Below are positions 42,403 to 53,738 of a DNA stretch of 64,000 nucleotides, piece by piece. Every line of letters starts with the position of its first letter. The stretch's first letter is position 1. The stretch is from Pseudomonas parakoreensis (GTDB taxonomy: Bacteria; Pseudomonadota; Gammaproteobacteria; Pseudomonadales; Pseudomonadaceae). The notes under the pieces were generated by a model. The model searched no databases, was not told the origin of the DNA, and saw nothing but the letters and a program-made list of their open reading frames with translations. The DNA is taken from contig NZ_BQHY01000005.1 in assembly GCF_021602155.1 (NCBI RefSeq), positions 186,001 through 250,000 of the forward strand, given 5' to 3'. The translations under genes and the position numbers were made by a program.

Positions 42403-42615
42403 TCAGGCTTCGGCGATGACTTCGTCAGCCTGCATGCCTTTCTGACCTTGCACAGCAACGAAGGTCACTTTCTGGCCTTCTTTCAGGCTCTTGAAGCCGT
42501 TGCCCTGAATGGCGCGGAAATGCACGAACAGATCCGGACCGCTTTCTGGAGTGATAAAACCAAAACCTTTCTCGTCGTTAAACCACTTGACGGTACCGCT
42601 CTGACGTGTCGACAT
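42403..42615 (-). CDS. CspA-family cold-shock protein
   Basis: A 70-residue single cold-shock domain: [20 protein letters not shown] contains RNP1, and [20 protein letters not shown] contains RNP2. Such proteins melt RNA structure and bind single strands. AAGGAAAT stands before the ATG. Unlike the 200-residue protein at 25704, it has no membrane part. The roughly 400-bp upstream region suggests a long leader, usual for cold-induced members. Confidence 0.93.
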   Translation of the reverse strand: MSTRQSGTVKWFNDEKGFGFITPESGPDLFVHFRAIQGNGFKSLKEGQKVTFVAVQGQKGMQADEVIAEA

Positions 42616-43019
42616 TTCTTATTTCCTTTGACGCATAAATTGATGACAGTCTCTTTCTCATGAAAGAGTACTGGGGCTGGTTGCAGGAGAGTAAGAAGAC
42701 GTCGAGCGGGATGTAGCTAACTTTGTAGGCTACTGCCCAGGTCACGATTCCAAGCTGACCCATGCAAACACAGTGGACAAACTCTACGCCAACTACGGGA
42801 GAAAAAACAAGCCCCGCGAAGGCCCGGTTTTCCTGCGCTTACTGGCAGTTAGTCAATTCACTAGTGTTGGCTTAGACGATCGCCGGGTTCAATTGTTTTC
42901 GATCGTTATAAGCAAAGTTCATATTCGAATCAGATGTTAGAAAATGCACTTTTTTGTGGCGATTGCGTTACACATTAGTGCACGCATAACGCAATCGCGT
43001 TACTTATAGAAACAGCCAA
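42616..43019. promoter_or_regulatory. cold-shock gene leader region and a 12-bp inverted repeat
   Basis: This 404-bp gap has no gene. CTCTTTC-TCAT-GAAAGAG (42651-42668) is a hairpin 36 bp upstream of the cold-shock start codon. Nearer gcvT, GCGATTGCGTTA (42959-42970) and TAACGCAATCGC (42987-42998) form a perfect 12-bp inverted repeat with a 16-nt loop and no T run, so it does not look like a terminator. Confidence 0.45.
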
Positions 43020-44144
43020 TCAACCACGATAGTAGCGTTGTGGAACAAATGGCATTTTGCTTACAAGCATTTGCACCTTTTTCCCACGAACGATGGCCCA
43101 GACTGGCGTGTCCAGTGCGACATAAGCGCTGTCGAGATAACCCATCGCCAACGGCCCGCCCAGGGTCGGACCAAAGCCACCGCTGCATACGCTGCCGATG
43201 ATTTCGCCGGCTTCGTTGACGATTTCCGCACCTTCACGCACTGGCGTACGTTCTTGCGGCAGCAGGCCGACACGTTTGCGTGCCACGCCGTTCTGCTGCT
43301 GAGCAAATACTTGCTCTGCACCCGGGAAACCGCCGGCCCGTGCGCCGTCGGCGCGGCGTGGCTTGGAGATCGCCCACAACAGGCTGGCTTCGATGGGGGT
43401 GGTGTCGGTGTTCATGTCGTGCCCGTACAGGCACAGGCCGGCTTCCAGGCGCAGCGAGTCGCGGGCGCCGAGGCCAATGGCCTGGACTTCCGGTTCGGCC
43501 AGCAGGGCACGGGCGAGTTTTTCTGCATCGGCTGCCGGTACGGAAATCTCAAAACCGTCTTCACCGGTATAACCCGAACGGCTGACGAAGCAATCGATGC
43601 CCAGCAGCTGCACGCGGTTGAACTGCATGAACGTCATCTTCGCCACCTCTGGTGCAAGACGCGCCAGGACGGTGACTGCAGCCGGACCTTGCAACGCCAG
43701 CAACGCGCGCGCTTCGAACAGCTCCGTAATGGTGCACTGATCACCGATGTGCTTTTGCAGATGCGCCAGGTCCTGATCCTTGCACGCGGCGTTGACCACC
43801 AGGAACAGCTCGTCGTTACCGAGGTTGGCGACCATCAGGTCGTCGAGGATGCCGCCGTTGTCGTTGGTGAACATCGCGTAGCGCTGCATGCCCACCGGCA
43901 GGTCGATAATGTCCACCGGCACCAGGGTTTCCAGGGCCTTGGCAGCATTGGCGCCGGTCAGGCGAATCTGGCCCATGTGCGAGACATCGAACAGCCCGGC
44001 CTGTTCACGGGTGTGTTGGTGCTCCTTCATCACGCCGAGCGGGTATTGCACCGGCATGTCGTAGCCGGCGAACGGCACCATGCGGGCGCCGAGTTCGAGG
44101 TGCAGAGCGTGCAGCGGGGTTTTCGACAGTTGTTCGGTGGACAT
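43020..44144 (-). CDS. gcvT: glycine cleavage system T protein (aminomethyltransferase)
   Basis: The 374-residue T protein moves the methylene group from the H-protein aminomethyl intermediate to tetrahydrofolate and releases ammonia. The N-terminus [20 protein letters not shown] and [14 protein letters not shown], the folate-binding [15 protein letters not shown] with its Glu, and [19 protein letters not shown] all match the family. It is the last gene of gcvH-gcvP-sdaA-gcvT. Confidence 0.96.
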   Translation of the reverse strand: MSTEQLSKTPLHALHLELGARMVPFAGYDMPVQYPLGVMKEHQHTREQAGLFDVSHMGQIRLTGANAAKALETLVPVDIIDLPVGMQRYAMFTNDNGGILDDLMVANLGNDELFLVVNAACKDQDLAHLQKHIGDQCTITELFEARALLALQGPAAVTVLARLAPEVAKMTFMQFNRVQLLGIDCFVSRSGYTGEDGFEISVPAADAEKLARALLAEPEVQAIGLGARDSLRLEAGLCLYGHDMNTDTTPIEASLLWAISKPRRADGARAGGFPGAEQVFAQQQNGVARKRVGLLPQERTPVREGAEIVNEAGEIIGSVCSGGFGPTLGGPLAMGYLDSAYVALDTPVWAIVRGKKVQMLVSKMPFVPQRYYRG

Positions 44145-44195
44145 GCGTGACTCCTTGATTCATGCCAGCTCTCTCCCGGAGGAAGAGGGGACTAA

Positions 44196-45572
<1,377 letters not shown>

Positions 45573-45630
45573 GAGTGGTTCTCCGGTTTCTTGTTATAGG
45601 AATTGGCGGAATATCAGGCTGAGTACATCC

Positions 45631-45731
45631 CCTGTAGGAGCTGCCGAAGGCTGCGATCTTTTGATCCTGGTTTTTTAGAAACAAGAGCAAGATCAAGATC
45701 AAAAGATCGCAGCCTTCGGCAGCTCCTACAG
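45631..45731. repeat. paired REP palindrome, family C
   Basis: Two inverted copies with core GTAGGAGCTGCCGAAGGCTG, inside the gcv operon between gcvP and sdaA. Confidence 0.9.
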
Positions 45732-45775
45732 ATAAAGCGATAAAGCGGTGGGGCGGACGAACCGCCCCGTTCTTT

Positions 45776-48628
45776 TTAAGCGTAGCTTTCGATCGACGGG
45801 CAGGCGCAGACCAGGTTGCGGTCGCCGAACACGTTGTCGACGCGACCGACCGGTGGCCAGTATTTGCCTTCGATCAACGACGCCACTGGATATACCGCTT
45901 GTTCGCGGCTGTACGGGTGCGTCCACTCGCCGACCAGCTCCGCCGCCGTGTGCGGGGCGTTCTTCAGCGGGTTGTCGTCCTTGTCCAGCGTGCCGTTTTC
46001 CACTGCGCGGATTTCTTCGCGGATGCGGATCATGGCGTCGCAGAAGCGGTCCAGTTCTTCCTTGGATTCGCTTTCGGTCGGCTCGATCATCAGCGTGCCG
46101 GCCACCGGGAACGACATGGTCGGGGCGTGGAAGCCGAAGTCGATCAGGCGCTTGGCGACGTCATCGACGCTGATGCCGCTGCTGTCTTTCAGCGGGCGCA
46201 GGTCGAGGATGCATTCGTGCGCCACCAGACCGTTGCTGCCGGTGTACAGCACTGGATAGTGCTCTTCGAGGCGACGGGAAATGTAGTTGGCGTTGAGGAT
46301 CGCCAGTTGCGAAGCCCGCTTCAGACCGGCGCCGCCCATCATGCGAATGTACATCCAGGTGATCGGCAGAATGCTCGCGCTGCCGAACGGCGCTGCGCAG
46401 ACCGCGCCTTCCTTGCGTTGCATCTGACCGTGACCCGGCAGGAACGGGGTCAGGTGCGACTTGACGCCGATCGGGCCGACGCCCGGGCCGCCACCGCCGT
46501 GCGGAATGCAGAAGGTCTTGTGCAGGTTCAGGTGCGAGACATCGCCGCCGAACTTGCCCGGTGCGCAGAGGCCGACCATCGCGTTCATGTTGGCGCCGTC
46601 GATGTACACCTGGCCGCCGTTGTCGTGAATGATCCCGCAGATTTCGCGGATGCCTTCTTCGAACACGCCGTGGGTCGACGGGTAGGTGATCATCAGCGCT
46701 GCGAGGTGTTCGCGGTGCTCGATGGCTTTGGCGCGCAGGTCTTCGATGTCGACGTTGCCACGGGCATCGCACGCGGTCACGACCACGCGCATGCCGGCCA
46801 TATTGGCGGTGGCCGGGTTGGTGCCGTGGGCGGACGACGGGATCAGGCAGATGTCGCGGCGCTCATCGCCACGGCTCTGGTGGTAAGCGCGAATCGCCAA
46901 GAGACCCGCATATTCACCCTGCGAACCGGCGTTCGGTTGCAGCGAGATCGCGTCGTAACCGGTGGCGGCGCAGAGCATCGCTTCCAGTTCATCGGTCAGT
47001 TGCTGGTAGCCGGCGCTCTGCGCAGCCGGGGCGAACGGGTGCAGCGCGCCGAACTCGGCCCAGGTCACCGGGATCATTTCGCTGGCGGCGTTGAGTTTCA
47101 TGGTGCACGAGCCCAGCGGGATCATGGTGCGATCCAGTGCCAGATCCTTGTCCGCCAGTTTGCGCAGGTAGCGCATCAGCTCGGTTTCCGAGTGATAACG
47201 GTTGAACACCGGGTGGCTGAGGATCGGCGACTGACGTACCAGCGCCGCCGGGATGGTGCTGTGCACCGAAGCGGCCAGTGCGGCGAAGTCCGGCAGGGTC
47301 TTGCCGGCGGCGAACAGGCCCCACAGGGTTTCGATGTCAGCCTGGGTGGTGGTTTCGTCCACCGACAGGCCCAGACGCTCGGCGTCGATCACCCGCAGGT
47401 TGATCTGCTGAGCGTACGCCTTGTCGTGCAGCGCGGCAGTGTGCGCGCCGGTGGCGAGGGTCAGGGTGTCGAAGAAGCTTGCCTGTTCGACGGTCTGGCC
47501 CAGTGCGCTCAGGCCCTTGGCGAGAATCGCGGTCAGGTGATGCACGCGGTTGGCGATCTGGGTCAGGCCTTTCGGGCCGTGGTACACCGCGTACATGCTG
47601 GCGATGTTGGCCAGCAGCACTTGCGCGGTGCAGATGTTCGAGGTGGCTTTCTCACGGCGGATGTGTTGCTCGCGAGTCTGCATCGCCAGGCGCAGCGCTG
47701 GCTTGCCGAAGCGGTCAACCGAAACACCGACCAGACGGCCCGGCATGTCTCGCTTGAATGCATCTTTGGTGGAAAAGTAGGCGGCGTGCGGGCCACCGAA
47801 GCCCAGCGGTACACCGAAGCGTTGCGCCGAACCGATGGCGACGTCCGCGCCGAACTCGCCTGGAGCGGTCAGCAAAGTCAGGGCCAGCAGATCGGCAGCC
47901 ACCGCAACCAGCGCGTTGGCGGCGTGGAAGCGCTCGGTCAGTTCGCGGTAGTCGAACAGGTCACCGTTGCTCGCCGGGTATTGCAGCAGCGCGCCGAAGA
48001 ACGGCGTGACGTCGGTCAGTTCACGTTCATCGCCAACCACCACTTCGATGCCCAGCGGCTCGGCACGGGTGCGCAGCACGTCGAGGGTTTGCGGGTGGCT
48101 GTGGATCGAGGCGAAGAATTGGTGGCTGCCCTTGTTCTTGCTCAGGCGTTTGCAGAAGGTCATGGCTTCGGCAGCGGCGGTGGCTTCGTCGAGCAACGAG
48201 GCGTTGGCGATCGGCAGGCCGGTGAGGTCGCTGATCAGGGTCTGGAAGTTCAGCAGCGCTTCGAGACGGCCCTGGGAAATTTCCGGCTGGTACGGGGTGT
48301 AAGCGGTGTACCAGGCCGGGTTTTCCAACAGGTTGCGCAGGATCGGCGACGGCGTGTGGCAGTTGTAGTAGCCCTGGCCGATGTAGGTCTTGAACAGCTG
48401 GTTTTTGCCGGCGATGGATTTGATCATCGCCAGGGCGTCGGCTTCGCTCAGGCCGTCGTCCATGCCGAGCACGCTGGTGCCTTTGATGCTTTCCGGAATG
48501 ACGCTGGCGCTCAGCGCTTCGAGCGAGTCGAAACCGAGGCTGTTGAGCATGGCTTGCTCGTCACCGGCGCGCGGGCCGATGTGACGGGCGATGAATTCGT
48601 TGGCAGTGCCGAGGTTTACTTGGGTCAT
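45776..48628 (-). CDS. gcvP: glycine dehydrogenase (decarboxylating), P protein
   Basis: The 950-residue PLP enzyme decarboxylates glycine and passes the aminomethyl group to lipoyl-GcvH. It starts with [20 protein letters not shown] and consists of two fused halves; the PLP lysine lies in [20 protein letters not shown] of the second half. It is intact and of usual length. gcvH lies 11 bp upstream. Confidence 0.97.
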   Translation of the reverse strand: MTQVNLGTANEFIARHIGPRAGDEQAMLNSLGFDSLEALSASVIPESIKGTSVLGMDDGLSEADALAMIKSIAGKNQLFKTYIGQGYYNCHTPSPILRNLLENPAWYTAYTPYQPEISQGRLEALLNFQTLISDLTGLPIANASLLDEATAAAEAMTFCKRLSKNKGSHQFFASIHSHPQTLDVLRTRAEPLGIEVVVGDERELTDVTPFFGALLQYPASNGDLFDYRELTERFHAANALVAVAADLLALTLLTAPGEFGADVAIGSAQRFGVPLGFGGPHAAYFSTKDAFKRDMPGRLVGVSVDRFGKPALRLAMQTREQHIRREKATSNICTAQVLLANIASMYAVYHGPKGLTQIANRVHHLTAILAKGLSALGQTVEQASFFDTLTLATGAHTAALHDKAYAQQINLRVIDAERLGLSVDETTTQADIETLWGLFAAGKTLPDFAALAASVHSTIPAALVRQSPILSHPVFNRYHSETELMRYLRKLADKDLALDRTMIPLGSCTMKLNAASEMIPVTWAEFGALHPFAPAAQSAGYQQLTDELEAMLCAATGYDAISLQPNAGSQGEYAGLLAIRAYHQSRGDERRDICLIPSSAHGTNPATANMAGMRVVVTACDARGNVDIEDLRAKAIEHREHLAALMITYPSTHGVFEEGIREICGIIHDNGGQVYIDGANMNAMVGLCAPGKFGGDVSHLNLHKTFCIPHGGGGPGVGPIGVKSHLTPFLPGHGQMQRKEGAVCAAPFGSASILPITWMYIRMMGGAGLKRASQLAILNANYISRRLEEHYPVLYTGSNGLVAHECILDLRPLKDSSGISVDDVAKRLIDFGFHAPTMSFPVAGTLMIEPTESESKEELDRFCDAMIRIREEIRAVENGTLDKDDNPLKNAPHTAAELVGEWTHPYSREQAVYPVASLIEGKYWPPVGRVDNVFGDRNLVCACPSIESYA

Positions 48629-48639
48629 GTCGCTACTCC

Positions 48640-49023
48640 TCAGGCTTCGGCTTGGGCTTTGATCAGACGGTCGTAGGCGTCTTGATCGAGCAATTTGCCG
48701 ACAGCGGCGGCGTCACTTGGCTGAAAGCGGAAGAACCAGCCTTCGCCCAGCGGATCTTCGTTGACCAGTTCCGGGCTGCCGTCCAATGCCGGGTTCACTT
48801 CCACAACTTCACCGTCGAGGGGCATGTACACGCCGCTGGCGGCTTTCACCGATTCCACGGTGGCGGCTTCGGCGCCTTTTTCGTAAGCCTGCAGCTCAGG
48901 CAGTTGCACGAACACCACGTCGCCCAAGGCGTTCTGCGCGAAAGCGGTGATGCCGACAGTAACGCTGCCGTCAGCTTCGGTGCGCAGCCATTCGTGATCT
49001 TCAGTAAAACGCAACTCGCTCAT
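48640..49023 (-). CDS. gcvH: glycine cleavage system H protein
   Basis: The 127-residue lipoyl carrier shuttles the aminomethyl group between GcvP and GcvT. The lipoylated residue is Lys60 in [20 protein letters not shown]. It begins [20 protein letters not shown]. It is the first gene of the operon, 73 bp downstream of the predicted sigma-54 start point. Confidence 0.97.
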   Translation of the reverse strand: MSELRFTEDHEWLRTEADGSVTVGITAFAQNALGDVVFVQLPELQAYEKGAEAATVESVKAASGVYMPLDGEVVEVNPALDGSPELVNEDPLGEGWFFRFQPSDAAAVGKLLDQDAYDRLIKAQAEA

Positions 49024-49107
49024 GGAAACTCCTAAGGGGCCAGACTCGTCTGGTGGACGCGGTGGAAGGCGGGGGCATGAAAGCCCTGATTTTATGAGCG
49101 GTTACTT

Positions 49108-49123
49108 AGCAAGAACGCGGCCA
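49108..49123 (-). promoter_or_regulatory. sigma-54 promoter of the gcvHP-sdaA-gcvT operon
   Basis: On the minus strand TGGCCGCGTTCTTGCT has GG and GC separated by exactly 10 bp, the invariant -24/-12 spacing of RpoN promoters, and TTGCT at -12. The start would be near 49096, about 73 bp before gcvH. The neighbouring activator gene encodes a GAFTGA-containing enhancer-binding protein, which agrees. Confidence 0.8.
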
Positions 49124-49187
49124 TCTTAGATTTATCTATATAAATCAAATAGTTATGCTTTTCTGGTTGTGATGGGGATAGGGCTTC

Positions 49188-49205
49188 TGTAGCGAAATCG
49201 CTACA
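49188..49205. promoter_or_regulatory. GcsR-type enhancer site 1
   Basis: TGTAGCG-AAAT-CGCTACA is a perfect 18-bp dyad (20 bp with the flanking C and G), centred about 100 bp upstream of the predicted gcvH start point. It shares TGTAGCG-N4 with two further sites nearby and resembles the 18-bp GcsR sites described in P. aeruginosa. Confidence 0.72.
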
Positions 49206-49268
49206 GCTTGGGGCGGGGGAAAAAGCTGAAGCGGATCAAAGCCTTGCACAGCGGTCGCTGGCGAAAGG

Positions 49269-49286
49269 TGTAGCGATATCGTTCCG
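49269..49286. promoter_or_regulatory. GcsR-type enhancer site 2
   Basis: TGTAGCG-ATAT-CGTTCCG, 18 bp, an imperfect dyad. Its right half CGTTCCG is that of the known GcsR consensus as I recall it. It lies 19 bp centre-to-centre from site 3. Confidence 0.7.
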
Positions 49287-49287
49287 C

Positions 49288-49305
49288 TGTAGCGCTTTCA
49301 GTACA
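49288..49305. promoter_or_regulatory. GcsR-type enhancer site 3
   Basis: TGTAGCG-CTTT-CAGTACA, 18 bp, imperfect dyad, almost abutting site 2. The close pairing would favour oligomer assembly of the activator about 200 bp upstream of the promoter. Confidence 0.65.
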
Positions 49306-49349
49306 GATGGAGGTCGTTTTTGAACGGATTTCGAATCCGTCACAGAGCT

Positions 49350-49443
49350 CTGTGGGAGCTGGCTTGCCAGCGATAGCGCTGGATCAGTCACCATCAATGG
49401 TGCATGTGCCGACGTCATCGCTGGCAAGCCAGCTCCCACAGGG
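49350..49443. repeat. paired REP palindrome, family B
   Basis: Inverted pair with core GTGGGAGCTGGCTTGCCAGC, between the enhancer sites and the 3' end of the gcsR gene. Confidence 0.9.
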
Positions 49444-49458
49444 AAGTTTACGGTGATT

Positions 49459-50967
49459 TTAAGACTTGCCCGGAATGCCGTACTTGCGCAGGCGATGGGC
49501 GATTGCCGTGTGCGAAGTCTGCAGGCGGCTGGCCAGTTGGCGGGTCGAGGGGTAGCTGACGTAGAGTTTTTCCAGCAGCGTTTTTTCGAAGGACTCGACG
49601 GCTTGTTCAAGGCTCTCGACGTCGCTGTCGGTCTGCCGCGCCACCGAGGTGCCGGCAATGTCGAGGTCACCGATGTCCACCAGACTGCTTTCGCAGATCG
49701 CCGCCGCGCGGAAGATCACGTTCTGCAACTGCCGCACGTTGCCCGGCCAGCGGTTGCCGAGCAGTGCCGGATAGGTACCGGGCGCGAGGCGGCAGACCGG
49801 CCGCTGAATCTGTGCACAGGCCTGCTGCATGAAGTAGCGCGCCAGCAACAGGATGTCCTGACCGCGTTCGCGCAGCGGCGGCACTTCGACGTTGAGCACG
49901 TTGAGGCGATAGAACAGGTCTTCGCGGAACAGACCTTCGCTGACCATTTTTTCCAGATCACGGTGGGTCGCGCTGAGGATCCGCACGTTGACCTTCACCT
50001 CGCGGTCGCCACCCACGCGGCGGAAGCTGCCGTCGTTGAGAAAACGCAGCAGTTTGGCCTGCAAGTACGGCGACATCTCGCCGATTTCGTCGAGAAACAC
50101 TGTGCCCTGGTTCGCCAGTTCCATCAGCCCCGGTTTGCCGCCACGTTGCGCGCCGGTGAAGGCGCCGGGGGCATAGCCGAACAGCTCGCTCTCGGCGAGG
50201 TTCTCCGGCAGGGCCGCGCAGTTCAGGGCGAGGAACGGCGCACTGTGTCGCGTACTGATCGCATGGCAGGCGCGGGCCACCAGCTCTTTGCCGGTGCCGG
50301 TTTCGCCCTGAATCAGCAGCGGTGCATCAAGGGCGGCGACCCGTTGCGCGCGGGCCTTGAGGGTGCGGATTGCCGGGGATTCGCCGAGCAGCGCATCGAA
50401 ACCTTCGGCATGGTCGTGGTGCAACGCTGAGAGTTGTTCGCCGATACGGTTCGGTTGATACAGGGTCAGCAGCGCGCCGGCGTCAGTGATCGGCGTGGCG
50501 TCGAGCAACAGGGTCTGGCCATTGACGGTGATCTCGCGCAGCGGCAGACGGAAGCCTTGTTCGAGCAGGGCGTCCAGCAGTCCCGGATCGTTGAACAGTT
50601 CAGAGACGCTTTCACCCGCCGGTTCGCGTCCATACAGCGCGATCAGTGCCGGGTTGGCCAGCAGCACTTTCCCGGCGCTGTCGAGGGCGAGCACCGGATC
50701 GGTCATCGCTGCGAGCAATGCATCGAGCTGCAGGTGCCGACGCTGGCCGGGGAGGATGTCGACCACCGTGACCGCTTCGACACCGCGCACCCGGAACAGC
50801 GCATCTTTGAGTTCTTCGAGCACTTGCGGGCTCAAGGTCGGGGCGTCGATGTAGACGTTGGGCGGAATCATCTCCACCGCATCCAGATTGAGATTGCGCC
50901 CACCGAGGATCGCCAGGACTTCCTGGGTGATGCCGACGCGGTCGATGAAGCTGACGTGGATACGCAT
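49459..50967 (-). CDS. gcsR: TyrR-like sigma-54-dependent activator of glycine cleavage
   Basis: The 502-residue enhancer-binding protein has an ACT domain (1-72, MRIHVSFIDRVGITQEVLAI), a PAS domain (about 80-185), an AAA+ domain with Walker A GETGTGKE (221-228), the sigma-54-contacting GAFTGA (268-273), Walker B FLDEIGE, and a TyrR-type helix-turn-helix (STRQLASRLQTSHTAIAHRL, near 478-497). The intact GAFTGA separates it from E. coli TyrR, which lacks it. In P. aeruginosa GcsR senses glycine and turns on gcvH2-gcvP2-glyA2-sdaA-gcvT2. Position directly upstream of gcvH agrees. Ligand specificity is inferred. Confidence 0.92.
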   Translation of the reverse strand: MRIHVSFIDRVGITQEVLAILGGRNLNLDAVEMIPPNVYIDAPTLSPQVLEELKDALFRVRGVEAVTVVDILPGQRRHLQLDALLAAMTDPVLALDSAGKVLLANPALIALYGREPAGESVSELFNDPGLLDALLEQGFRLPLREITVNGQTLLLDATPITDAGALLTLYQPNRIGEQLSALHHDHAEGFDALLGESPAIRTLKARAQRVAALDAPLLIQGETGTGKELVARACHAISTRHSAPFLALNCAALPENLAESELFGYAPGAFTGAQRGGKPGLMELANQGTVFLDEIGEMSPYLQAKLLRFLNDGSFRRVGGDREVKVNVRILSATHRDLEKMVSEGLFREDLFYRLNVLNVEVPPLRERGQDILLLARYFMQQACAQIQRPVCRLAPGTYPALLGNRWPGNVRQLQNVIFRAAAICESSLVDIGDLDIAGTSVARQTDSDVESLEQAVESFEKTLLEKLYVSYPSTRQLASRLQTSHTAIAHRLRKYGIPGKS

Positions 50968-51036
50968 GGGGCGGTTCAGTGTTCTGGAATGCGGAGGGGG
51001 GCAAGTATGCCTTGGGGCGGGGCAATGGTGAAATCA

Positions 51037-51117
51037 GATCAAAAGATCGCAGCCTTCGGCAGCTCCTACAGAGAAACGCGATAAATGTAGGAGCTGCCGA
51101 AGGCTGCGATCTTTTGA
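51037..51117. repeat. paired REP palindrome, family C
   Basis: Inverted pair with core GTAGGAGCTGCCGAAGGCTG between gcsR and the DUF5064 gene. Confidence 0.9.
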
Positions 51118-51125
51118 TTCTGGGG

Positions 51126-51488
51126 TTATTCGAAGTGCTCGGGATTGACCGGATCCCCGGATTGCATATTCAACTTCTGCCGGATGTCCTCAAACATCAG
51201 ATCGTAATGCTTGTGCACCGAGCCGATCTGGCTGTGAGTTTTGGGAATCCCGTACTTCTCGGCAATCCGGGTCACGTCGCGGGCGAAGTTGTAAGCCTCT
51301 TCCTTGGGCAGGAAAAACGCTTCCTTCATGTCCTTGCCCTGCATATTGCCGTGCAGGGTGAACTGTATCCCTTTGCCTTTTTGTGGATCGGTGAACACTT
51401 CATAGTCGAGGCACAGGTCGTAGCTGACGTCTTCTGGCGTCAACGCATGTCGCTCGATGTGCAAATGACCGGGGTTGAATATGGCCAT
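51126..51488 (-). CDS. DUF5064 family protein at the end of the arc cluster
   Basis: The 120-residue soluble protein (starts MAIFNPGHLHIERHALTPED) contains many charged and aromatic residues and no membrane segment or known catalytic motif. It matches my memory of DUF5064, a family of short proteins in fluorescent pseudomonads. It lies 63 bp downstream of arcC on the same strand with GGAGAA ahead of the ATG, so it may be part of the arginine deiminase transcript. The function is unknown. Confidence 0.75.
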   Translation of the reverse strand: MAIFNPGHLHIERHALTPEDVSYDLCLDYEVFTDPQKGKGIQFTLHGNMQGKDMKEAFFLPKEEAYNFARDVTRIAEKYGIPKTHSQIGSVHKHYDLMFEDIRQKLNMQSGDPVNPEHFE

Positions 51489-51551
51489 GGGTTTCTCCTT
51501 CTCAAGGCATGGGAGAAGGGCAGACCCTGGGCCTGCCCCCGGAGTTTCTGG

Positions 51552-52481
51552 TTATCGATAGCTGATGCCCGGCTTCGCGGTGCTGACACGGGTTCCGGCG
51601 GTGCCCTGAACGATGGCTTCGATGTCCGCCAGCGAACCGATCACCGCGACCTTGCCAGTATGGCGCGCGAACTCGCAGGCTGCCTGTACCTTCGGCCCCA
51701 TGGAACCGGCGGCAAAACCGAGGCGTTCGAGTTCGTCCGGGTGCGCTTCGGCGATGGCTTTCTGGGTCGGCTTGCCATAATCGATGAATGCCGCGTTGAC
51801 GTCCGTGGCGATCACCAGCAAATCCGCCTCCAGTTGCTCGGCCAGCAGCGACGAGCACAGATCCTTGTCGATCACCGCCTCGATGCCCTTGAGGTTGCGG
51901 TGCTCGTCGTACATGGTCGGAATGCCGCCGCCACCGGCGCAAATGACGATGCTGCCCTTGTCCAGCAGCCACTTGATCGGACGGATTTCGAAGATGCGTT
52001 TTGGCCGAGGGCTGGCCACCACGCGGCGGAATTTGTCACCGTCCGGGGCGATGGCCCAGCCTTTTTCAGCGGCGAGCTTTTCTGCTTCGGCTTTCTCGTA
52101 GACCGGGCCGATCGGTTTGCTCGGGTTCTGGAAGGCCGGGTCCTTGGCGTCGACTTCAACCTGGGTCAACAGGGTGGCGAACGGCACCTCGAAGTCCAGC
52201 AGATTGCCCAGTTCCTGTTCGATGATGTAGCCGATCATGCCTTCGGTTTCGGCACCGAGCACGTCCAGCGGAAAAGGGGTGACGGAGGTGTACGCCGCTG
52301 CTTGCAGCGACAGCAGGCCGACTTGCGGGCCATTGCCGTGGGCGATGACCAGTTGGTTGCCGGGATGGATCTTGGCGATTTGCTCGGTGGCGATGCGGAT
52401 GTTGGCGCGCTGGTTGTCAGCGGTCATCGGCTCGCCACGGCGGAGCAGGGCGTTACCGCCCAGAGCTACGACGATACGCAT
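51552..52481 (-). CDS. arcC: carbamate kinase
   Basis: The 309-residue amino-acid-kinase-fold enzyme makes ATP from carbamoyl phosphate and ADP in the last step of the arginine deiminase pathway. It starts [35 protein letters not shown] and [17 protein letters not shown] are typical. ATG at 52481 was chosen; upstream in-frame sequence runs into a REP. A 177-bp gap with a REP pair separates it from arcB. Confidence 0.96.
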   Translation of the reverse strand: MRIVVALGGNALLRRGEPMTADNQRANIRIATEQIAKIHPGNQLVIAHGNGPQVGLLSLQAAAYTSVTPFPLDVLGAETEGMIGYIIEQELGNLLDFEVPFATLLTQVEVDAKDPAFQNPSKPIGPVYEKAEAEKLAAEKGWAIAPDGDKFRRVVASPRPKRIFEIRPIKWLLDKGSIVICAGGGGIPTMYDEHRNLKGIEAVIDKDLCSSLLAEQLEADLLVIATDVNAAFIDYGKPTQKAIAEAHPDELERLGFAAGSMGPKVQAACEFARHTGKVAVIGSLADIEAIVQGTAGTRVSTAKPGISYR

Positions 52482-52530
52482 GGTGCATGTCCTTCTGGAA
52501 AACAGTGAAAGCTCGCAGGACGAATGCGAT

Positions 52531-52625
52531 CCCTGTGGGAGCCGGGCTTGCCCGCGATGGCGGTGGATCAGGCAACATTGTCGCTGGCTGACATACCGCA
52601 ATCGCTGGCAAGCCAGCTCCCACAG
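52531..52625. repeat. hybrid REP pair with unlike arms
   Basis: The left arm has the family A-like core GAGCCGGGCTTGCCCGCGAT; the right arm (inverted) has the family B core GAGCTGGCTTGCCAGCGAT. The outer CTGTGGGAGC parts still pair but the inner halves do not match. It lies between arcC and arcB. Confidence 0.85.
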
Positions 52626-52658
52626 TGACCGTGTCGTGTCAGTGAGAGCTGTATTGGT

Positions 52659-53669
52659 TTACAGATCCGCCAGGGTCGAGACCAGAATCGCCTTGATCGT
52701 GTGCATGCGGTTTTCCGCTTGCTCGAAGGCGATGCAGGCGGGCGACTCGAACACGTCGTCGGTCACTTCGATGCCGTTGGCCAGGTGCGGATACTGTTCG
52801 GCGATCTGTTTGCCGACCTTGGTATCGCTGTTGTGGAACGCCGGCAGGCAGTGCATGAACTTGGTGCGCGGGTTGCCGGTGGCTTTCATCAGTTCGGCGT
52901 TGACCTGATACGGCAGCAGTTGCTGGATGCGCTCGGCCCAGGCTTCCACCGGTTCGCCCATCGACACCCAGACGTCGGTGTGGATGAAGTCGACGCCTTT
53001 GACCGCCGCTTTCGGGTCTTCAGTGAGGGTGATACGTGCACCGGATTCTTCCGCGTATTTCTTGCAGCGATCCACCAGATCGTCATGCGGCCACAGGGCT
53101 TTTGGCGCGCAGATGCGCACGTCCATGCCGAGTTTGGCACCGACCAGCAGCAGCGAATTGCCCATGTTGTTGCGCGCATCGCCGAGGTAGGCGTAGCTGA
53201 TTTCGTGGATCGGCTTGTCGGCGTGTTCACGCATGGTCAGCACGTCGGCGATCATCTGCGTTGGGTGATATTCATCGGTCAGGCCGTTGAACACCGGGAC
53301 CCCGGCGAACTTCGCCAGCTCTTCGACGATTTCCTGTTTGAAGCCACGGTACTCGATGGCGTCGTACATGCGACCCAGCACGCGGGCCGTGTCTTTCATG
53401 CTTTCCTTGTGGCCGATCTGCGATGAGTTCGGGTCAATGTAGGTGACGTTGGCGCCTTGGTCATAGGCCGCCACTTCGAACGCGCAACGGGTGCGGGTCG
53501 AGGTTTTTTCGAAGATCAGGGCGATGTTGTTGCCCTTGAGGTGTTGCTGCTCGGTGCCGGTGTATTTCGCGCGCTTCAGATCGCGGGACAGGTCGAGCAG
53601 ATAACGCAGCTCGCGCGGGGTGTGGTGTTCCAGGCTGAGCAGGTTACGGTTGTGGATGTTGAACGCCAT
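52659..53669 (-). CDS. arcB: catabolic ornithine carbamoyltransferase
   Basis: The 336-residue enzyme splits citrulline with phosphate to ornithine and carbamoyl phosphate. The carbamoyl-phosphate motif STRTRCAFE and the ornithine-site HCLPAFH are intact, and [20 protein letters not shown] is conserved. Length equals the catabolic P. aeruginosa enzyme (336), longer than anabolic ArgF, and its place between arcA and arcC supports the catabolic role. Confidence 0.96.
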   Translation of the reverse strand: MAFNIHNRNLLSLEHHTPRELRYLLDLSRDLKRAKYTGTEQQHLKGNNIALIFEKTSTRTRCAFEVAAYDQGANVTYIDPNSSQIGHKESMKDTARVLGRMYDAIEYRGFKQEIVEELAKFAGVPVFNGLTDEYHPTQMIADVLTMREHADKPIHEISYAYLGDARNNMGNSLLLVGAKLGMDVRICAPKALWPHDDLVDRCKKYAEESGARITLTEDPKAAVKGVDFIHTDVWVSMGEPVEAWAERIQQLLPYQVNAELMKATGNPRTKFMHCLPAFHNSDTKVGKQIAEQYPHLANGIEVTDDVFESPACIAFEQAENRMHTIKAILVSTLADL

Positions 53670-53738
53670 GATGATTCTCCTTGGATTCGGTAATCGGCCC
53701 GGCCGCTACAGGGTGAGTGCGGCCGGGGAGATGGTCGT

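Noticed and set aside
43020-44144. Glycine riboswitch before the gcv genes
   Set aside because: No tandem aptamer-like structure is apparent upstream of gcvH or gcvT; protein-based control by GcsR explains the region.
45899-48676. 925-codon open frame antisense to gcvP
   Set aside because: Shadow of the well-supported gcvP reading frame.
49188-49305. Short tandem dyads as a CRISPR array
   Set aside because: Units are 18 bp, imperfect, unevenly spaced (81 and 19 bp) and no cas gene is present; they fit enhancer sites of the adjacent regulator.
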